A stretch of DNA of 64,000 nt from Polymyxa betae (GCA_003693705.1 RBZT01000789.1:1-64000); one strand, 5' to 3'. Positions 46,408 through 57,316 are shown, counted from the first letter of the stretch. Translations and numbers: made by a program. Notes: a model not told the origin generated them from the letters alone.

Positions 46408-47415
46408 TCAAACTGATCCCGAACTAGGCGATGGCGTACCAGGCACTGGTGGAACTGTTAAAATAACCGGCGGCTGGGTTTCAGGTGGGCTTGTAGCAGG
46501 AGGCAAACTGCCAGGCGGGCAAGGTAACTGAGGAGGGACGTAGACTGGCGGCGTCTGTGGTGGAATTGTATAGATAACCGGCGGCTGGCTTTCAGGTGGG
46601 CTTGTAGCGGGAGGCAAACTGCCAGGCGGGCAAGGAACTTGAGGAGGGACGTAGACAGGCGGCGTTTGTGGTGGAACCGTAAAGATAACAGGCGGCGTCT
46701 GTGGTGGCAGCGTGTAGAACGGGGGCGAGGTTGCTGGAGGCGGCGTGTAGACAGGGGTTCCTGGCGGGATCGTGAAGACCTCAGGCGGCAGCGTTGGAGG
46801 GATACCGTTGATCGGAGGGGTGTATGGAGGCGGAATTGTGTATACTGGCGGTGTCCCAGGAGGAATCGTGAAGATAACAGGAGGAGGTGTTTGGGGTGGC
46901 TGGGTTTGGGGCGGTATGGTGAATATAGGCGGGATTTGGGGTGGTGGGGTCTGAGGTGGCATTGTTTGTGGCGGTAGCGTGTAGATAGGCGGGACAGGAG
47001 TTTCACATGGCTGCGTTGGAGGCGACGGCGGGATGGTCAAGATTACGGGCGGCGGCGTCGGTGGAGACGGCGTAACTGGTAAGATTACTGGCGGCGGCGT
47101 TGGTGGAGAAGGCGTAACTGGTAAGATTACGGGCGGTTGAGTTCCTGGTGGCTGCTCAGGACCAGGAGGCATGTATGGAGGCATCGTCTCGCATGGCTGC
47201 GACGGTGGCGTCGATGGTAGTGGTGGAAGTGTCAGAATTACTGGGGGCTGGCCAGGAGTCGGCCCTGGCGTCACGGGTACTGGAGGATATTCGGGGCCAG
47301 GTGGCACAGAGATCGTTCCACCCGATGGCGATGGTGTATAGTGATGGTGGTGATGACGATGGGCATCTGTAATAATTGCAGCAAGGGATAGGGCCAACAC
47401 CAGCAACGTCTTCAT
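46408..47415 (-). CDS. Secreted His/Pro-rich repeat protein, array member 1
   Basis: 335 residues from the ATG at 47415, no intron. Signal peptide LLVLALSLAAIITDA, followed by a His run (HRHHHHHY) and then about 300 residues of Pro/Thr/Gln repeats of the type PPVILTVPP, PPQTPPPQ and PPVYTIPP. The final part has two near-identical segments of about 40 residues with a PCPPGSLPPATSPPE core. The protein should be extended and rod-like with little folded structure. Pro-rich repeats of this sort occur in wall or extracellular-matrix proteins; the His run could bind metal ions. Both are inference. It is the largest of three paralogues in the same orientation within 3.5 kb. Confidence 0.8.
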   Translation of the reverse strand: MKTLLVLALSLAAIITDAHRHHHHHYTPSPSGGTISVPPGPEYPPVPVTPGPTPGQPPVILTLPPLPSTPPSQPCETMPPYMPPGPEQPPGTQPPVILPVTPSPPTPPPVILPVTPSPPTPPPVILTIPPSPPTQPCETPVPPIYTLPPQTMPPQTPPPQIPPIFTIPPQTQPPQTPPPVIFTIPPGTPPVYTIPPPYTPPINGIPPTLPPEVFTIPPGTPVYTPPPATSPPFYTLPPQTPPVIFTVPPQTPPVYVPPQVPCPPGSLPPATSPPESQPPVIYTIPPQTPPVYVPPQLPCPPGSLPPATSPPETQPPVILTVPPVPGTPSPSSGSV

Positions 47416-47597
47416 CTTCAAAGCTCAGCTGCCAAGATGTTTAACGAATGAGCCAGAACTGCTGGCGCTGTGTGAGATCGATCTGCTTTGCTGCTTCCTC
47501 TCCATCAATTATCGTTTGAGGTCGTACCGGGTTAGTTCTTGGTGTCGGTTCCGTTGTTGGTATCGGCACCGATCTGTTCCGATAAGGCGGCCGAACG

Positions 47598-47620
47598 CTC
47601 CGATCCGTTCCGGTCAACCC
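47598..47620 (-). promoter_or_regulatory. CCGATCCGTTCCGGT motif upstream of array member 1
   Basis: CTCCGATCCGTTCCGGTCAA stands about 190 bases upstream of the gene. The same core appears upstream of the other two paralogues. Confidence 0.4.
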
Positions 47621-47853
47621 GCCATCCATTTCAGGTGGCTCCATTCTGGCCCTTTTCTTAAAGAGTTCGAGGTGATAGAGACGTCAGCTCTTTTGTGAAA
47701 CATTCCAGTCCGATTCGCTTATCTCATCGTATGCCAATCTCTATGCGCAGCGCATTGCCAGCCTTCGATCTGCAGCGCTTGTTGAGTTAGATTTGATAAA
47801 TTGAGCCATGTGTGGTTGCTTGGTCCTTGCTATCATTACCTCAAACTCCATAG

Positions 47854-48111
47854 CTATCTATCAAACACGCGAATGGGAGCTTTCTTAGAAGCTTGGTTGG
47901 GGCTTCCTTCGATACTATATCCAGCATAGAGCTTAGACCCAAAAGATTTCACAGACTGAAACTTCTGGATTTTGTTTGGCATCATTGTAGCTTGATGCAA
48001 CTTCAGCAATATTGTCTGAAGTGCTTTTGACTTTATAATCGTTATCGGTCCGTAAATGACCGGTTCTGAGTAATGGACGAAAAGGTCTACTGTTTTATCA
48101 AGCAAGGTCAC
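47854..48111 (-). CDS. Possible small gene or exon between array members
   Basis: An 85-codon minus-strand frame with even composition (VDLFVHYSEPVIYGPITIIK) that starts right after a possible splice acceptor (CGGTAG) and lacks an ATG near the start. It could be the last exon of an unrecognised gene or a remnant. No family recognised. Confidence 0.3.
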   Translation of the reverse strand: MTLLDKTVDLFVHYSEPVIYGPITIIKSKALQTILLKLHQATMMPNKIQKFQSVKSFGSKLYAGYSIEGSPNQASKKAPIRVFDR

Positions 48112-48226
48112 TTCCTACCGATCTTTACCAGCACGATTAATTCAGGGACCAAGGAATGTTTATTTGTTACAGTAAATGAAATTCATATGGTCATCGTTGC
48201 ATCACAACATTTTAGCATTATCAGAT

Positions 48227-48808
48227 TCAATTTGATCCAAAGCTGGGATATGAAGTTGGAACGGGTGGCTGAGTTTCAGGCGGGCATGGGTATGGTGGGT
48301 ATCCAGGTGGCAGCGTTTGAGGCGGGAGCGAGTAGATAGGAGGCGAGGTAGCTGGCGGCACTGTTAGTATCACAGGAGGCGTCGTGCCTGGAGGAGGCAG
48401 CGTGTAAACGGGAGGCGGCGGGACCACCACACATGGTGTCTGTGGCGGAGCCGTCTGTGGGGGGAAACTGTAGTAAGGTGGCAGAGTCTGAGGCGGAGCC
48501 GTCTGTGGAGGGAAACTGTAGTAAGGTGGCAGAGTCTGAGGCGGGACAGTCAGAATGACAACTGGAGGGGTGCCTGTAGGTGGAGGTGGGACGCCGTCGC
48601 AGGGTGGCGACGTTCCGACTGGTGGGACCGTCAAAATGACAGGCGGCTGGGTGCCACTCCCTGGCGGTGACGTTCCAGGCGGCAACGTTACCATCCCTCC
48701 CGATGGGTAGTCATCATTATCATAATAATGGTGATGACGATGACGACGATGAGCGTCCGTCAGCGTCCCGCTGACCAGGATCAGGGCCAGGATCGCTATC
48801 ACTTTCAT
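48227..48808 (-). CDS. Secreted His/Pro-rich repeat protein, array member 2
   Basis: 193 residues from the ATG at 48808. Signal peptide VIAILALILVSGTLTDA, then HRRHRHHHYYDNDDYPSGG, then Pro repeats (PPVILTVPP, PPQTLPPYYSFPPQTAP). The segment LPPYYSFPPQTAPPQT occurs twice in direct succession. The conserved points shared with member 1 are the DAHR start of the mature chain, the SGG just before the Pro repeats, and the PPVILTVPP unit. Ends with PTSYPSFGSN. Two Cys-Pro units (CDGVPPPP, PCPPETQ) are spread out, so disulfide cross-links are possible. Confidence 0.8.
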   Translation of the reverse strand: MKVIAILALILVSGTLTDAHRRHRHHHYYDNDDYPSGGMVTLPPGTSPPGSGTQPPVILTVPPVGTSPPCDGVPPPPTGTPPVVILTVPPQTLPPYYSFPPQTAPPQTLPPYYSFPPQTAPPQTPCVVVPPPPVYTLPPPGTTPPVILTVPPATSPPIYSLPPQTLPPGYPPYPCPPETQPPVPTSYPSFGSN

Positions 48809-48905
48809 CTGTTGACAATCTTGATCGTCTGCAAACACAACCGATTATAGAATGAGCCTGAGACCCGGTCTGTTCGCCAGGCAAAGATGGTCGGCCAGCT
48901 GCTGG

Positions 48906-49010
48906 TCGGTCGGTTCGCTCCGGTTTATTCATCCGATCCGCTCCGGTTGCTTGCTGCTGATCGGTCGGTCCGCTCCGGTTTATTCATCCGATCCGTTCCG
49001 GTTGGCTTTT
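48906..49010. repeat. 55-bp tandem repeat carrying the shared upstream motif (array member 2)
   Basis: Two units, 48906-48960 and 48961-49005, begin TCGGTCGGTyCGCTCCGGTT and contain TTCATCCGATCCGyTCCGGT. The repeat lies about 100 bases upstream of array member 2, so it carries the shared motif twice. Confidence 0.6.
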
Positions 49011-49511
49011 GGTCCGCTGCTGTTCATCCATCTCACCAGTAGCTCTGGACGATCTGATCAGCTCTGGTAGACTTTTCTGTGCCAGTAAAGTAGATAGGCT
49101 CCAGTAATTCGATGGAAACTTAAACGTGCGAATCGTCGCGCCACTAAATGGCTGTGACGTTTCCTTACGCTCATCATCAAGGAATGGTCATTGATCGGAT
49201 TCTAGCCAACTTGATAGAGAAAATAAACAGGTTAGCGTGTTCTAGTGCAGGGAGTTTTGGGTGGTAGCTATTCTGCAACTCAACCATGCAGCCGACAGCT
49301 GTGATTAGTTTAATACAGGACCAAGAAAACTTGAAGGCTTCAACATATGATTCCGGCAAAAAGAATCTTATTGCAGCAAACAGCAATCAATACAAGTGCC
49401 ACCCACCTTTCCGAAAGGCACGATTAACTACGGTCGTACAATCCAATCCAATTCGATATAATTACTCGAAAATGACACATTTATTGGAACACTCTAACCT
49501 GAGTCAAACGC

Positions 49512-49904
49512 TCAGCCGTAATACGAACTTGTGCTTGGCGATGGCGTCGAGGGAGGCACAGTCAAGATAACTGGTGGCTGGGTGCCTTCAGGCGGAACGA
49601 TAACCGGCGGCTGAGTTCCTGGCGGAATCACAACTGGCGGCTGAGTTCCCGGTGGAATGACAACCGGCGGCTGGGATCCGGGCGGGTATATGACGCAAGT
49701 CACCCCCGGTGGGACAGTATAACCCGGCGGGAGCGTGTAGACTGGAGGCGTAGAATATCCAGGCGGCAACGTTCCATACGGTGGATATCCGGGCGGGAGA
49801 GTGTAGACGACCGGCGGCGTCGTTACAGTACCGCCCGACGAGTATTGGGCCTGAGATAGAAGAACATTGAACAGAACCAGAGCCAGGACCAGCAGCGATT
49901 TCAT
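49512..49904 (-). CDS. Secreted Pro-rich repeat protein, array member 3
   Basis: 130 residues from the ATG at 49904. Signal peptide LLVLALVLFNVLLSQAQ, then SSGGTVTTPPVVYTLPPG, Gly-Tyr-Pro units (LPPGYPPYGTLPPGYS), and short PPGTQPPVVIPPGTQPP repeats. The last part PPVILTVPPSTPSPSTSS is the same as in member 1 (PPVILTVPPVPGTPSPSSG), tying the family together. It lacks the His run that follows the signal peptide in members 1 and 2. One Cys only. No function known; the layout suggests a short extracellular extended protein. Confidence 0.8.
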   Translation of the reverse strand: MKSLLVLALVLFNVLLSQAQYSSGGTVTTPPVVYTLPPGYPPYGTLPPGYSTPPVYTLPPGYTVPPGVTCVIYPPGSQPPVVIPPGTQPPVVIPPGTQPPVIVPPEGTQPPVILTVPPSTPSPSTSSYYG

Positions 49905-49980
49905 GTTGAACGAACCGAACTCTTTCCACAATGAATATCGTGCTGGGCGTTAGCGAGCTAGCCGCGATTGTCGTCGACGA

Positions 49981-50003
49981 TATTCATCCGATCCCCTCCG
50001 GTT
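49981..50003 (-). promoter_or_regulatory. TTCATCCGATCCCCTCCGGT motif upstream of array member 3
   Basis: About 80 bases upstream of member 3 and almost equal to the core in the 55-bp repeat in front of member 2. Confidence 0.4.
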
Positions 50004-50119
50004 AATCGCCGGCCCATTCCAGTGAGGCCATCAGTTTCAAGAATGAATCTTTCGGCGATCGAATAGAAACAATGCATTACGCCCGAATGCAAACAACATT
50101 TTATAGAGCTGGAAGCAAT

Positions 50120-50894
50120 CTATCGTCGACGTCGTCCGAATTGGATTTGTGCAGGACATGGCGCGGCAGGAGTTTGCAATTCGTCAGCCTTATGCTCATC
50201 GGATGGATGTTCAGTGTCCATCATGTTAGTCTTATCTCGAGGCATCTCCTCTCTCCAGTCGCAATCGAAATAATAATGCCCAGGCCATTTATGATAGTCG
50301 ATCATATGAAGTCGACGACCTTTCCTGCTGTTGAACTTTCGACCACATTTATCAGCTAAACATTCAAACTAAAGCAGCCATACACAACCATCAGATTCTG
50401 TTTCAGACGACAATGCAGAAATCGCTACCATGCGCTGCTTTTCAGAAAGCACAGCAAAATATTCGTCATGACGTTCCTGAAAATGACATCGTAACCAATG
50501 CGCCCATGGAAGAACAATCTTGCATTCGTTGCAAACATGACGATGCTGGGAGGCTATATGTTCGTGCAGGAGTGACATCGAAGAGAGCTCTGTTTGGCAG
50601 AGAATCCGATTACAAACAATTGCAGTCTCATCTTCTTTCGCTTCCTGATCCCCTGCCTTCTGTAAAGCTGAATGTCAATAATGAAGCCCCATATCTAACA
50701 CGTAGAGAAACATTTCGTAAATTCAAAAAATGTTGGCAGAACCACACCTCTTCAACACGATCGCCGAGCCTGTGATCGTCAAACTGTTCGAGATAGCCCG
50801 CCCTGGAAGCATTACCATCAGCGAAGAACGGATCGTCTGCACGTCGTGGCCGTTTAATGCCTTCAGCCAAAACGACTCGCGGTTCAGGCTCCAT
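50120..50894 (-). CDS. ZNF511-like C2H2 zinc-finger protein
   Basis: Three exons. Exon 1 (ATG at 50894) is a charged leader (EPRVVLAEGIKRPRR). The second exon starts KAGDQEAKEDETAIVC and contains two fingers: C-x4-C-x12-H...H (HEHIASQH) and VCNECKIVLPWAHWLRCH ending ERHDEYFAVLSEKQRM. After a 60-base intron the last exon has FECLADKCGRKFNSRKGR with HMIDYH, then an acidic tail and a basic end. The arrangement of three fingers with the H-D-x-x-F-x-V-L-x-E-K-Q motif between the second and third is specific to ZNF511, a poorly known nuclear protein conserved across eukaryotes. The reading without splicing breaks in the first finger, so the exon edges given here matter. Confidence 0.85.
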
Positions 50895-51106
50895 CGTCAA
50901 CAGATACGCAATACCAAAATAAACTCATGAACAGTATCTTTCCAGCATCCACTTCCTTCACAGAATGAATCCCAACATATAGTCGTTGTATTACAGAATT
51001 AGTTAGAAAACCTTCTGATTACATAGCCTAAAACTGAATACAATCGTCAATGTTGTGTTGAATTCAACGAGCATAATAATCCGCAAGTAGCAAACTCTCA
51101 TGAAAT

Positions 51107-51190
51107 GCATTTGTGGCCGAGCGGTCTAAGGCGCCACCTTTAGGCGGTGGTCTTGGAGACAAGGCGCGGGTTCAAATCCCGTCGAATGCA
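51107..51190 (+). tRNA. tRNA-Leu (anticodon UAG), no intron
   Basis: 84 bases fold into a class II tRNA. Acceptor GCATTTG pairs with CGAATGC, with A as discriminator. D-arm GCC/GGC; anticodon stem CCACC/GGTGG around loop TTTAGGC with anticodon TAG at 51141-51143; long variable arm CTTG/CAAG; T-arm with GGTTCAAATCCC as B box. A T-run (TCTTTTTT) follows at 51193 as pol III terminator. No encoded CCA, as normal in eukaryotes. Confidence 0.95.
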
Positions 51191-51220
51191 ATCTTTTTTA
51201 TGCTAATTTTGGACAGCTAA

Positions 51221-53231
51221 TCATTTCTGATCTTTGTTCGGAATGCTATCAAATTCAGGATCGATCGTGATGTTGAACGTTCGTTTGAGCAATTTGGGCC
51301 TCAAATCGCCATATTCGCCTGGACCCGGATTCTGATTTCGAATAGCGACGGTCGGATCTCCAGCAAATCTATCAACATGCGATAGGAAAGACGAAGTTCC
51401 GATAGCCAATCGTCTCCTTGGAGTCTGTCTGGGGCTTCGAGGTGACGGTTCCGGCGTAAATGCCCTCTCTTTCAGCCTGTCTAACAACGTAACCATCGTC
51501 TGCTCACGGCGAGGCTGTGGCTTCGTGCGAGGGGCGAATTGATATCCTTTCGCCTAATAACGAAACTCATTAAGACAGAGCAAGCCGTTTCTTAAAAGCA
51601 ATCAAAGGCCTTGACATGCTTGAAGCAGAATTGCAACATTTCGAAATGACGACAGAAGCAAAAATTCGAATCAGATTTTCCTTTCTTGACGTCGATGTTA
51701 ACTAACCGAAACGGTATATAAAACTGGAGCAGAACCATGAAAACGATTTCAAAATGATTCGAGCAATCTCGAACAATCCGCCCCATATGGGGTGATGGGG
51801 CTGCCCGACCCTAAAATTCAACATGACAAAGCAATGAAACATAACATGATAGTGAGCTCATTCTGCTCTACCTTAAATCGTCGTGGCTGAAATGCGGTCG
51901 TGGCTTTGTCGACTTCGTAGGATCCAGGAGCAGGACCCGCCTCCGGCTGCACAGATCTTGGCGGCTTATGCCCGCTGTCTACCGACCTCCAGGCCGGCTG
52001 CGATCGCGGCTTCCTTCGACGACGGTTTTGCAGGCGCTGGTCCTGGGCCGCCGATAATGGCTGGGGAGGTGTTTGTATCTCGGCTCGAGGCTGCTCGAAT
52101 CGTTCGCGTCGCGACCCGAATGCAGCATTCGACTTCGGACTCGGTTTTCGAATGGACGATGGCAAATCGTAATCCTGTCACAGCTTAGACAATTTGTATC
52201 AAATTTGGCTGGCATACTTGAGGCCCTGGTTGAATGTCTGGCACATGTTCGACGAATCGCTCACTCAGCGAATTAAAAGGAACAGGTGGTGGTCGCAAAC
52301 GAATGTATTGTGGATGCTTGTCCGGGTTATAAGATCCTGGACCAGGGCTTGCATAATCAGGATCGAATGATTCAGCCCATCGGCTACAGAACATTTGCTT
52401 GTCATTTGGTCATCTTTTTTTGATATTTCTCCATTACCTTGTTCGCGATCCGAAGTTCTGAAACTTCGATGCACGTTCATGATTGCCAAACTGGCCTGCG
52501 ATCTCGTACTGTCCAGGCCCAGGCCCGGATGCTGCTTCACTTCCTTCTCTATGCGTCTGGGCAGCAAAACTTGATGACAGCCTGGAAAATTTCCCTTTAT
52601 CGAACATCATTTTCTCAGGATCGACCGGGTTGTATTGTCCAGGTCCTGGTGCTTTATTCCCTATCTTATCCCGCCATCGTTCAGCGCTCCGACCAAATAC
52701 AGTTCCTCGGCTGGCAAGTGTCCCTGTCTCTCCAGGCAGCGCTGGTTTCGCTGGTGGTGGTGGTCGAGGCTGTAATGTTCCATCAGCTGCCATCACATAA
52801 CCGAAGCTGTTCGCCGGTATTGACGGAATGACAGGAGCAGGTGCTGCTTTCTGATGCCATAAAGGGCGTTTCAAATTACGTGGTGATCGTTGTGCGTTCC
52901 AAAATGTATGTTCGATGCCGACAGGCCGATTCGCATTATGTTCATCGACTGCATCTGGAAATCTCGGCGTCGATGATTTGAATGCGTTCCAAGAAGCAGG
53001 TTCAGGCCGTCGTAATTGTAACGACTCAATATAGGATCCGGGTGCCGGCACATCGTTGTGATAATCGTTGATGGGTCGTCCCGACCCGCTTCCAAACGGG
53101 ACGTAATTGATTCGGTCGCAACTGGATTCCAATATTCGTGGGATGTTATACGCTCCTGGTCCGACCCGTGGTAGTGTCGCTGTTTCTTTAACCAAGGCAG
53201 TGTTTCGTGACGATCTTGACAGGAACGCCAT
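51221..53231 (-). CDS. Sperm-tail PG-rich (SHIPPO) repeat protein, flagellar microtubule-associated
   Basis: From the ATG at 53231 (MAFLSRSSRNTALVKE) the chain has repeated P-G-P-G-x-Y units: RVGPGAYNIPR, DVPAPGSYIES, KAPGPGQYNPV, ASGPGPGQYEI, ASPGPGSYNP, IQPGPQ, AGPAPGSYEV and NQNPGPGEYG. Each is followed by a stretch ending in Phe or Phe-Gly. STPG/SHIPPO proteins bind inside doublet microtubules of flagella. The large number of repeats and the mixed linkers resemble STPG2. At least four exons; the last ends at 51221 (IPNKDQK). This gene is direct evidence that the organism builds flagella at some stage. The upstream in-frame Met near 53261 is less likely. Confidence 0.85.
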
Positions 53232-53545
53232 ATCGCTGGCGCCCAAGATATTCTGGAACAAAAAATTAGGCCACGTGCGCCTTCGAGATCTTTATCCCTG
53301 TGCTGTTTCCGCGAATCGTGATGCAGTTTAAATTTACTGGACTACACCAATTTACTGGACTATACGAGTATGCACATTGTGCTGCGCCAGCGACCATGGG
53401 CCATTCTGATATCGATTGGACAATCACATCGTGGTGCTTTTTGGCATTAACAACTGTCATTTGGTATCCCTTGAGGCATTAATCTGAAGCTTGATTCCCT
53501 AAGTTGACTCAAGCTGTTGGAGGAGAACCCTGCTGCGCGCTTGCG

Positions 53546-56437
53546 ATGTCTTTTGATAACAAAGCAATAATGTCGCACCGTAAACGTCATGCCAAGACGC
53601 CGCAGCAATCCATTGGCTTCCTTCATCTTGTCCTGACTATACTGACAACTTCAATAATCGTTTTTGTGCTTCGACGAAGCGATGTGTCTCTATTTAAGAA
53701 TCCAGGATTCACGTTGGTAAAGCGAGAACAAGCCCCAAGCGTGCACCGGTTCTCAGAAGCTGATCTGACACGGCTGCAAGTAATGCTCAACGAGCAACCT
53801 GATAACGAAGACATCCCGAAAGCAATCCGGGCTTTGAAGGTTAATCTCTTTCAACAATGGCTTCAAGCAAATGATAACGATTCGATTCGGCTCGATTCTC
53901 GCTCAATCGATCACAAGGGCCTGTATGCCAGCAAACGTCTTCGAACCGGTCAAATCGTAGCTCGCATCGCATTGGATCGTATTCTTACGATCGATGCGAT
54001 CATGAAATCTGAGATTGGACAAAGATTGGCGACTTTGAATCCATCTATTCACGTTGCTATGGGAACGTATATAGCGCTTCAACGGTACAATGCTTCTAGC
54101 GAAATCTATTCTTATCTCCGAATCCTGCCAGAAGACATTAGTTTTATGCCTGTTATGGCCGACGAATCCGCTCTTGAAAGCTTAACTGGAACTTCCGCTT
54201 GGAAACTTATCGTCCAGCGAAAGGTCGAGATTGATAATGAATGGATTCGTGTTTCGCCCATCTTTCCGGAACTCACCGCATCTGACTTTCTATGGGGCGT
54301 GTTGGTTTCGACGACGAGAACTGCCGGAATGACTATTAATGGATCGAAGACTGCTGGTTTAATTCCTCTTCTGAACGATTTCAGGTAAGCTTACTGTTTT
54401 CTCGATAAGTTCGGGTTCCTTGCATTTTCGTTCTTTGATAGCCTCTATTTACACGAATTTTTAAGGCATGCTCCGCCACCAATCTCCACTACAACGGCCA
54501 GAATTGTTAATGGATACTACATCGTTTCAACAACGAAAGCAGTTGAGGAGGGTGCTGAATTAACACGAAATTACGGGGCGAGATCTGCTCAAGTTTTTTA
54601 CTGTGATTATGCTGATGTTCCTTCGGCAATCACGACTGCAGATTCGATCCGTGTTGAATTCACACCTCAGAAGTTTGCGGTTCCAGAAATCGAGGACGTT
54701 ATCGGTGCTTGGCCAAGGAGTTTCCTGCTTACGGCAGAGCTTTCTCACCCCGTCGTTGATCAAATCCTTTCCTATCTCCGAATTAGTGTGGCGACGGAGG
54801 CTGAGTGGAAACAAGCTCAATCGCTAACTGAAAACATGTCCCGTATTTCATTCATCAATGATGAGAACGAAAAACGTGCCCATGCTGAGCTCACTTCAAC
54901 CATTGAAAAGTTAATCGATTCATTGGATTGTGCAGCTCCAGAGGAGATTCCCGAGGACGCGTCGCTTTTGTATGAGTTCGCTGTTGAACAGGCACGGGAT
55001 ATGTGCTCTCTGGAAAAACGCTTGGCAAAGATCATTTTGGAAAAACTTCCAGAGTTGAGTTCTCGTCAACCAAGATCGCTGCCAGTTCGGCAAGAGCTAG
55101 TTCCATCCGGGGATCCCTTTATAGACGCAATGCATTGGACTATCAACGGTGGTGCCAAGATTGATGCTGTTCAAATCGTTTCCTATGGAGGGTCTCATCG
55201 TGGACTGGTTGTAAAACATGACATTGCGAGTGGAGTACCGGTTATGACTGTGCCTTTGTCACGCTGTATTACTTCCATTGCAGCTAGACGAACTGCATTA
55301 GCACAGGAAGCCTTGCGGAACAATGTATCACTGACAACCCATGCATTAATGGCAGCAATGCTGATTCAAGAATCCAGAAACCCGAATTCTCACCTCCATT
55401 ATTTTTTGGCGACGTTTCCAGCTTCATTTGACAATCTTCCAATTTATTATACTGAGGAAGAACTCTCTCTCCTGAAGGCGACACGGACGCTTGCATTCTT
55501 CAAACCCTATGCTAATGAAATCGACATCGATTACGAATTAGTTCAGAAAGCTGCTCCTATTGCTTTCGCCTCGGTAACGTTTGAAGAATATCGACGAGCG
55601 CGACATATCGTCGATACCAGAAATTTCGTTTTTCAAGTGACTGGGCAAGAAGAACATGAGCACATCATGGTTCCGTATGTTGATATGATGAATCACGATT
55701 TGGAGCCAAATACTATCTGGAAATTCGATCCCGATACCGCCACGTTTGTGGTATGTGGGCTCGCTTGGTTTGTCTGTAATCTGATATGATTCAAGGTTGC
55801 TGCATATCAAGCGATTTCTGCTGGTCAGGCTCTTATTACCTCATACGGGGAGAAAGGAAATGGCCAATTGTTGATTGGATATGGGTTTGCGCTTCCCAAT
55901 AACCCTTTTGACAAGGCAACGTTGAGGTAATTTTGGCTTAAAACTAATTTCCGTATGTCATCTCTGTTGGTTTACAGGTTGGATTCCAACTCGATGTGTG
56001 TTGTCCAAAAAACGTTCAATACTGTCCATATGGCCGACTGTTTCTTGAAACTCAGGAAAAGATTTTACGATGAAGTTGAGTTGCTTCAGAAAATGAAATC
56101 GGGTGCCATCAACGGTTTAGAAAGATTCGAACAAACCATCGAAGAAGATCAAGAGGTTCTTGCTGCATTGATGACGAAGCAGGACTCTGTAAACCAGGGT
56201 AACGATCGGGTCAAGTTCTGCATTTTAACAAGGCTAGGAGAGAAGATGGTTTTGAAGTTTTGGATAGAAACCGCCGATAAACTGCTTCAGTACTATGCGG
56301 GCCAGGTTCAAAGAGACGAATTGGATCCTATGTTTGAGCAATATTTCAAGGTTCTTGAGCATCCGGAACAATATGGTTCTGAGGTTCGTGGTCAACCTCA
56401 AGGAGAAAACTCAGAAAATTATGTTGATTTTGAGTAA
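53546..56437 (+). CDS. Membrane-anchored protein with two LSMT/SETD3-like SET domains
   Basis: Join of 53546..54384, 54466..55750, 55796..55926 and 55978..56437 is in frame (904 residues). After a short basic cytosolic head there is one transmembrane helix (about residues 24-42, GFLHLVLTILTTSIIVFVL). The first SET-like domain (about 125-330) contains GLYASKRLRTGQIVARI and ends VEEGAELTRNYG; its pseudoknot Asn-His block is altered (LIPLLNDFRHAPPP). The second (about 510-750) has SHRGLVVKHDIASGVPVMTV, the intact PYVDMMNHDLEPN, and AGQALITSYGEKGNGQLLIGYGF. A helical C-terminal domain of Rubis-subs-bind type follows. LSMT/SETD3 enzymes methylate Lys or His on non-histone proteins. The first SET domain may be degenerate and the second active, by comparison of the motifs only. 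Both domains in one chain is unusual. Confidence 0.85.
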
Positions 56438-56467
56438 ATTAAATGAAAACTGTCAGAATCGTTATAT

Positions 56468-57261
56468 TTACACAGTTTCTTGAAACAATTTTCTGGCTGT
56501 TCCTTTTCTTTTAGCTACATTGGGTTCTGAATTTTTACGCGTTCCCTTTAACCGACGCCTAACCTGCCGATTAAGATTAGGCATACAATCCGATCGGAGC
56601 GTTGTGTTTACTTTTGATGTTGGTGGAACAGTAGAGGCAATCTTTGCTATGATGGCAGAATTATGTACAGTGTTTGTAGGACTGGCTATCTGTGCCAGAT
56701 AGGCATCCGTCGAGACGCTTCTGCTCGTCAGATATCCAGGGATCGAGACCTCGCTAACACCTCCCAAGCTCCTTTTCCTGGGGGTCAACGATGCTCTCCT
56801 ATCATTCGATCGCCGAGATGGAATCAAAGGCAGCGGAGTCAATACAGTTTCAAATCGTGAATATGGATTATCAATTCGATAACTGATAGATGTGTGTGTG
56901 TCGGGCGACGGGCTGCCTTTTTTCCAGTTATCATCAGTACCTCCTATTTAGAATTAGATAAGAATGCCTAAAAAATTACCCAACCTAACCGATTCGAAAA
57001 GAGACCAGAATTGGCTCGTTGGTCTTCCTGCGTTCGCGTTTCGGTGAATGTTTTACTGGTGATGATAGTTGAAAGATCGTATCGAAGGAATAACGGTGAC
57101 TTCGCCTTGGAGAGATTTGTGTCCACCAAAGTGGCGACGACGCCAGCATATTGGCCAAAACTTGATCCGTTGAAGATGAAACCCGCTTTGGTGTCATAAC
57201 AGGATGCTTCGCGATGCTTTCGTTGAGCAACATTTCGCTTCAATAGCGGTTCAGGTGGCAT
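56468..57261 (-). CDS. Basic hypothetical protein, two exons
   Basis: Exon 1 starts at the ATG at 57261 (MPPEPLLKRNVAQRKHREAS) and runs to about 56985; after an intron of about 45 bases the second exon reads DDNWKKGSPSPDTHTSISYR and ends KRKGTARKLFQETV at 56468. Rich in Lys, Arg, Ser and Thr with little hydrophobic core. Motifs such as RRSNDRRASLTPRKRS look like phosphorylation or microtubule-binding sites. No family is recognised. It is convergent with the double-SET gene, with only 30 bases between the stops. Confidence 0.55.
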
Positions 57262-57316
57262 ACATGTAAAGCTTTCACAAAATTACTGTTAGCAATTCCA
57301 GCACATGAAGAATGCT

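Noticed and set aside
48906-49010. CRISPR-like array
   Set aside because: Only two 55-bp units without spacers, in a eukaryotic promoter region.
52439-52831. Plus-strand frame of 130 codons
   Set aside because: Opposite to the PG-rich repeat gene; the Pro-Gly repeats on the minus strand are clearly the coding ones.
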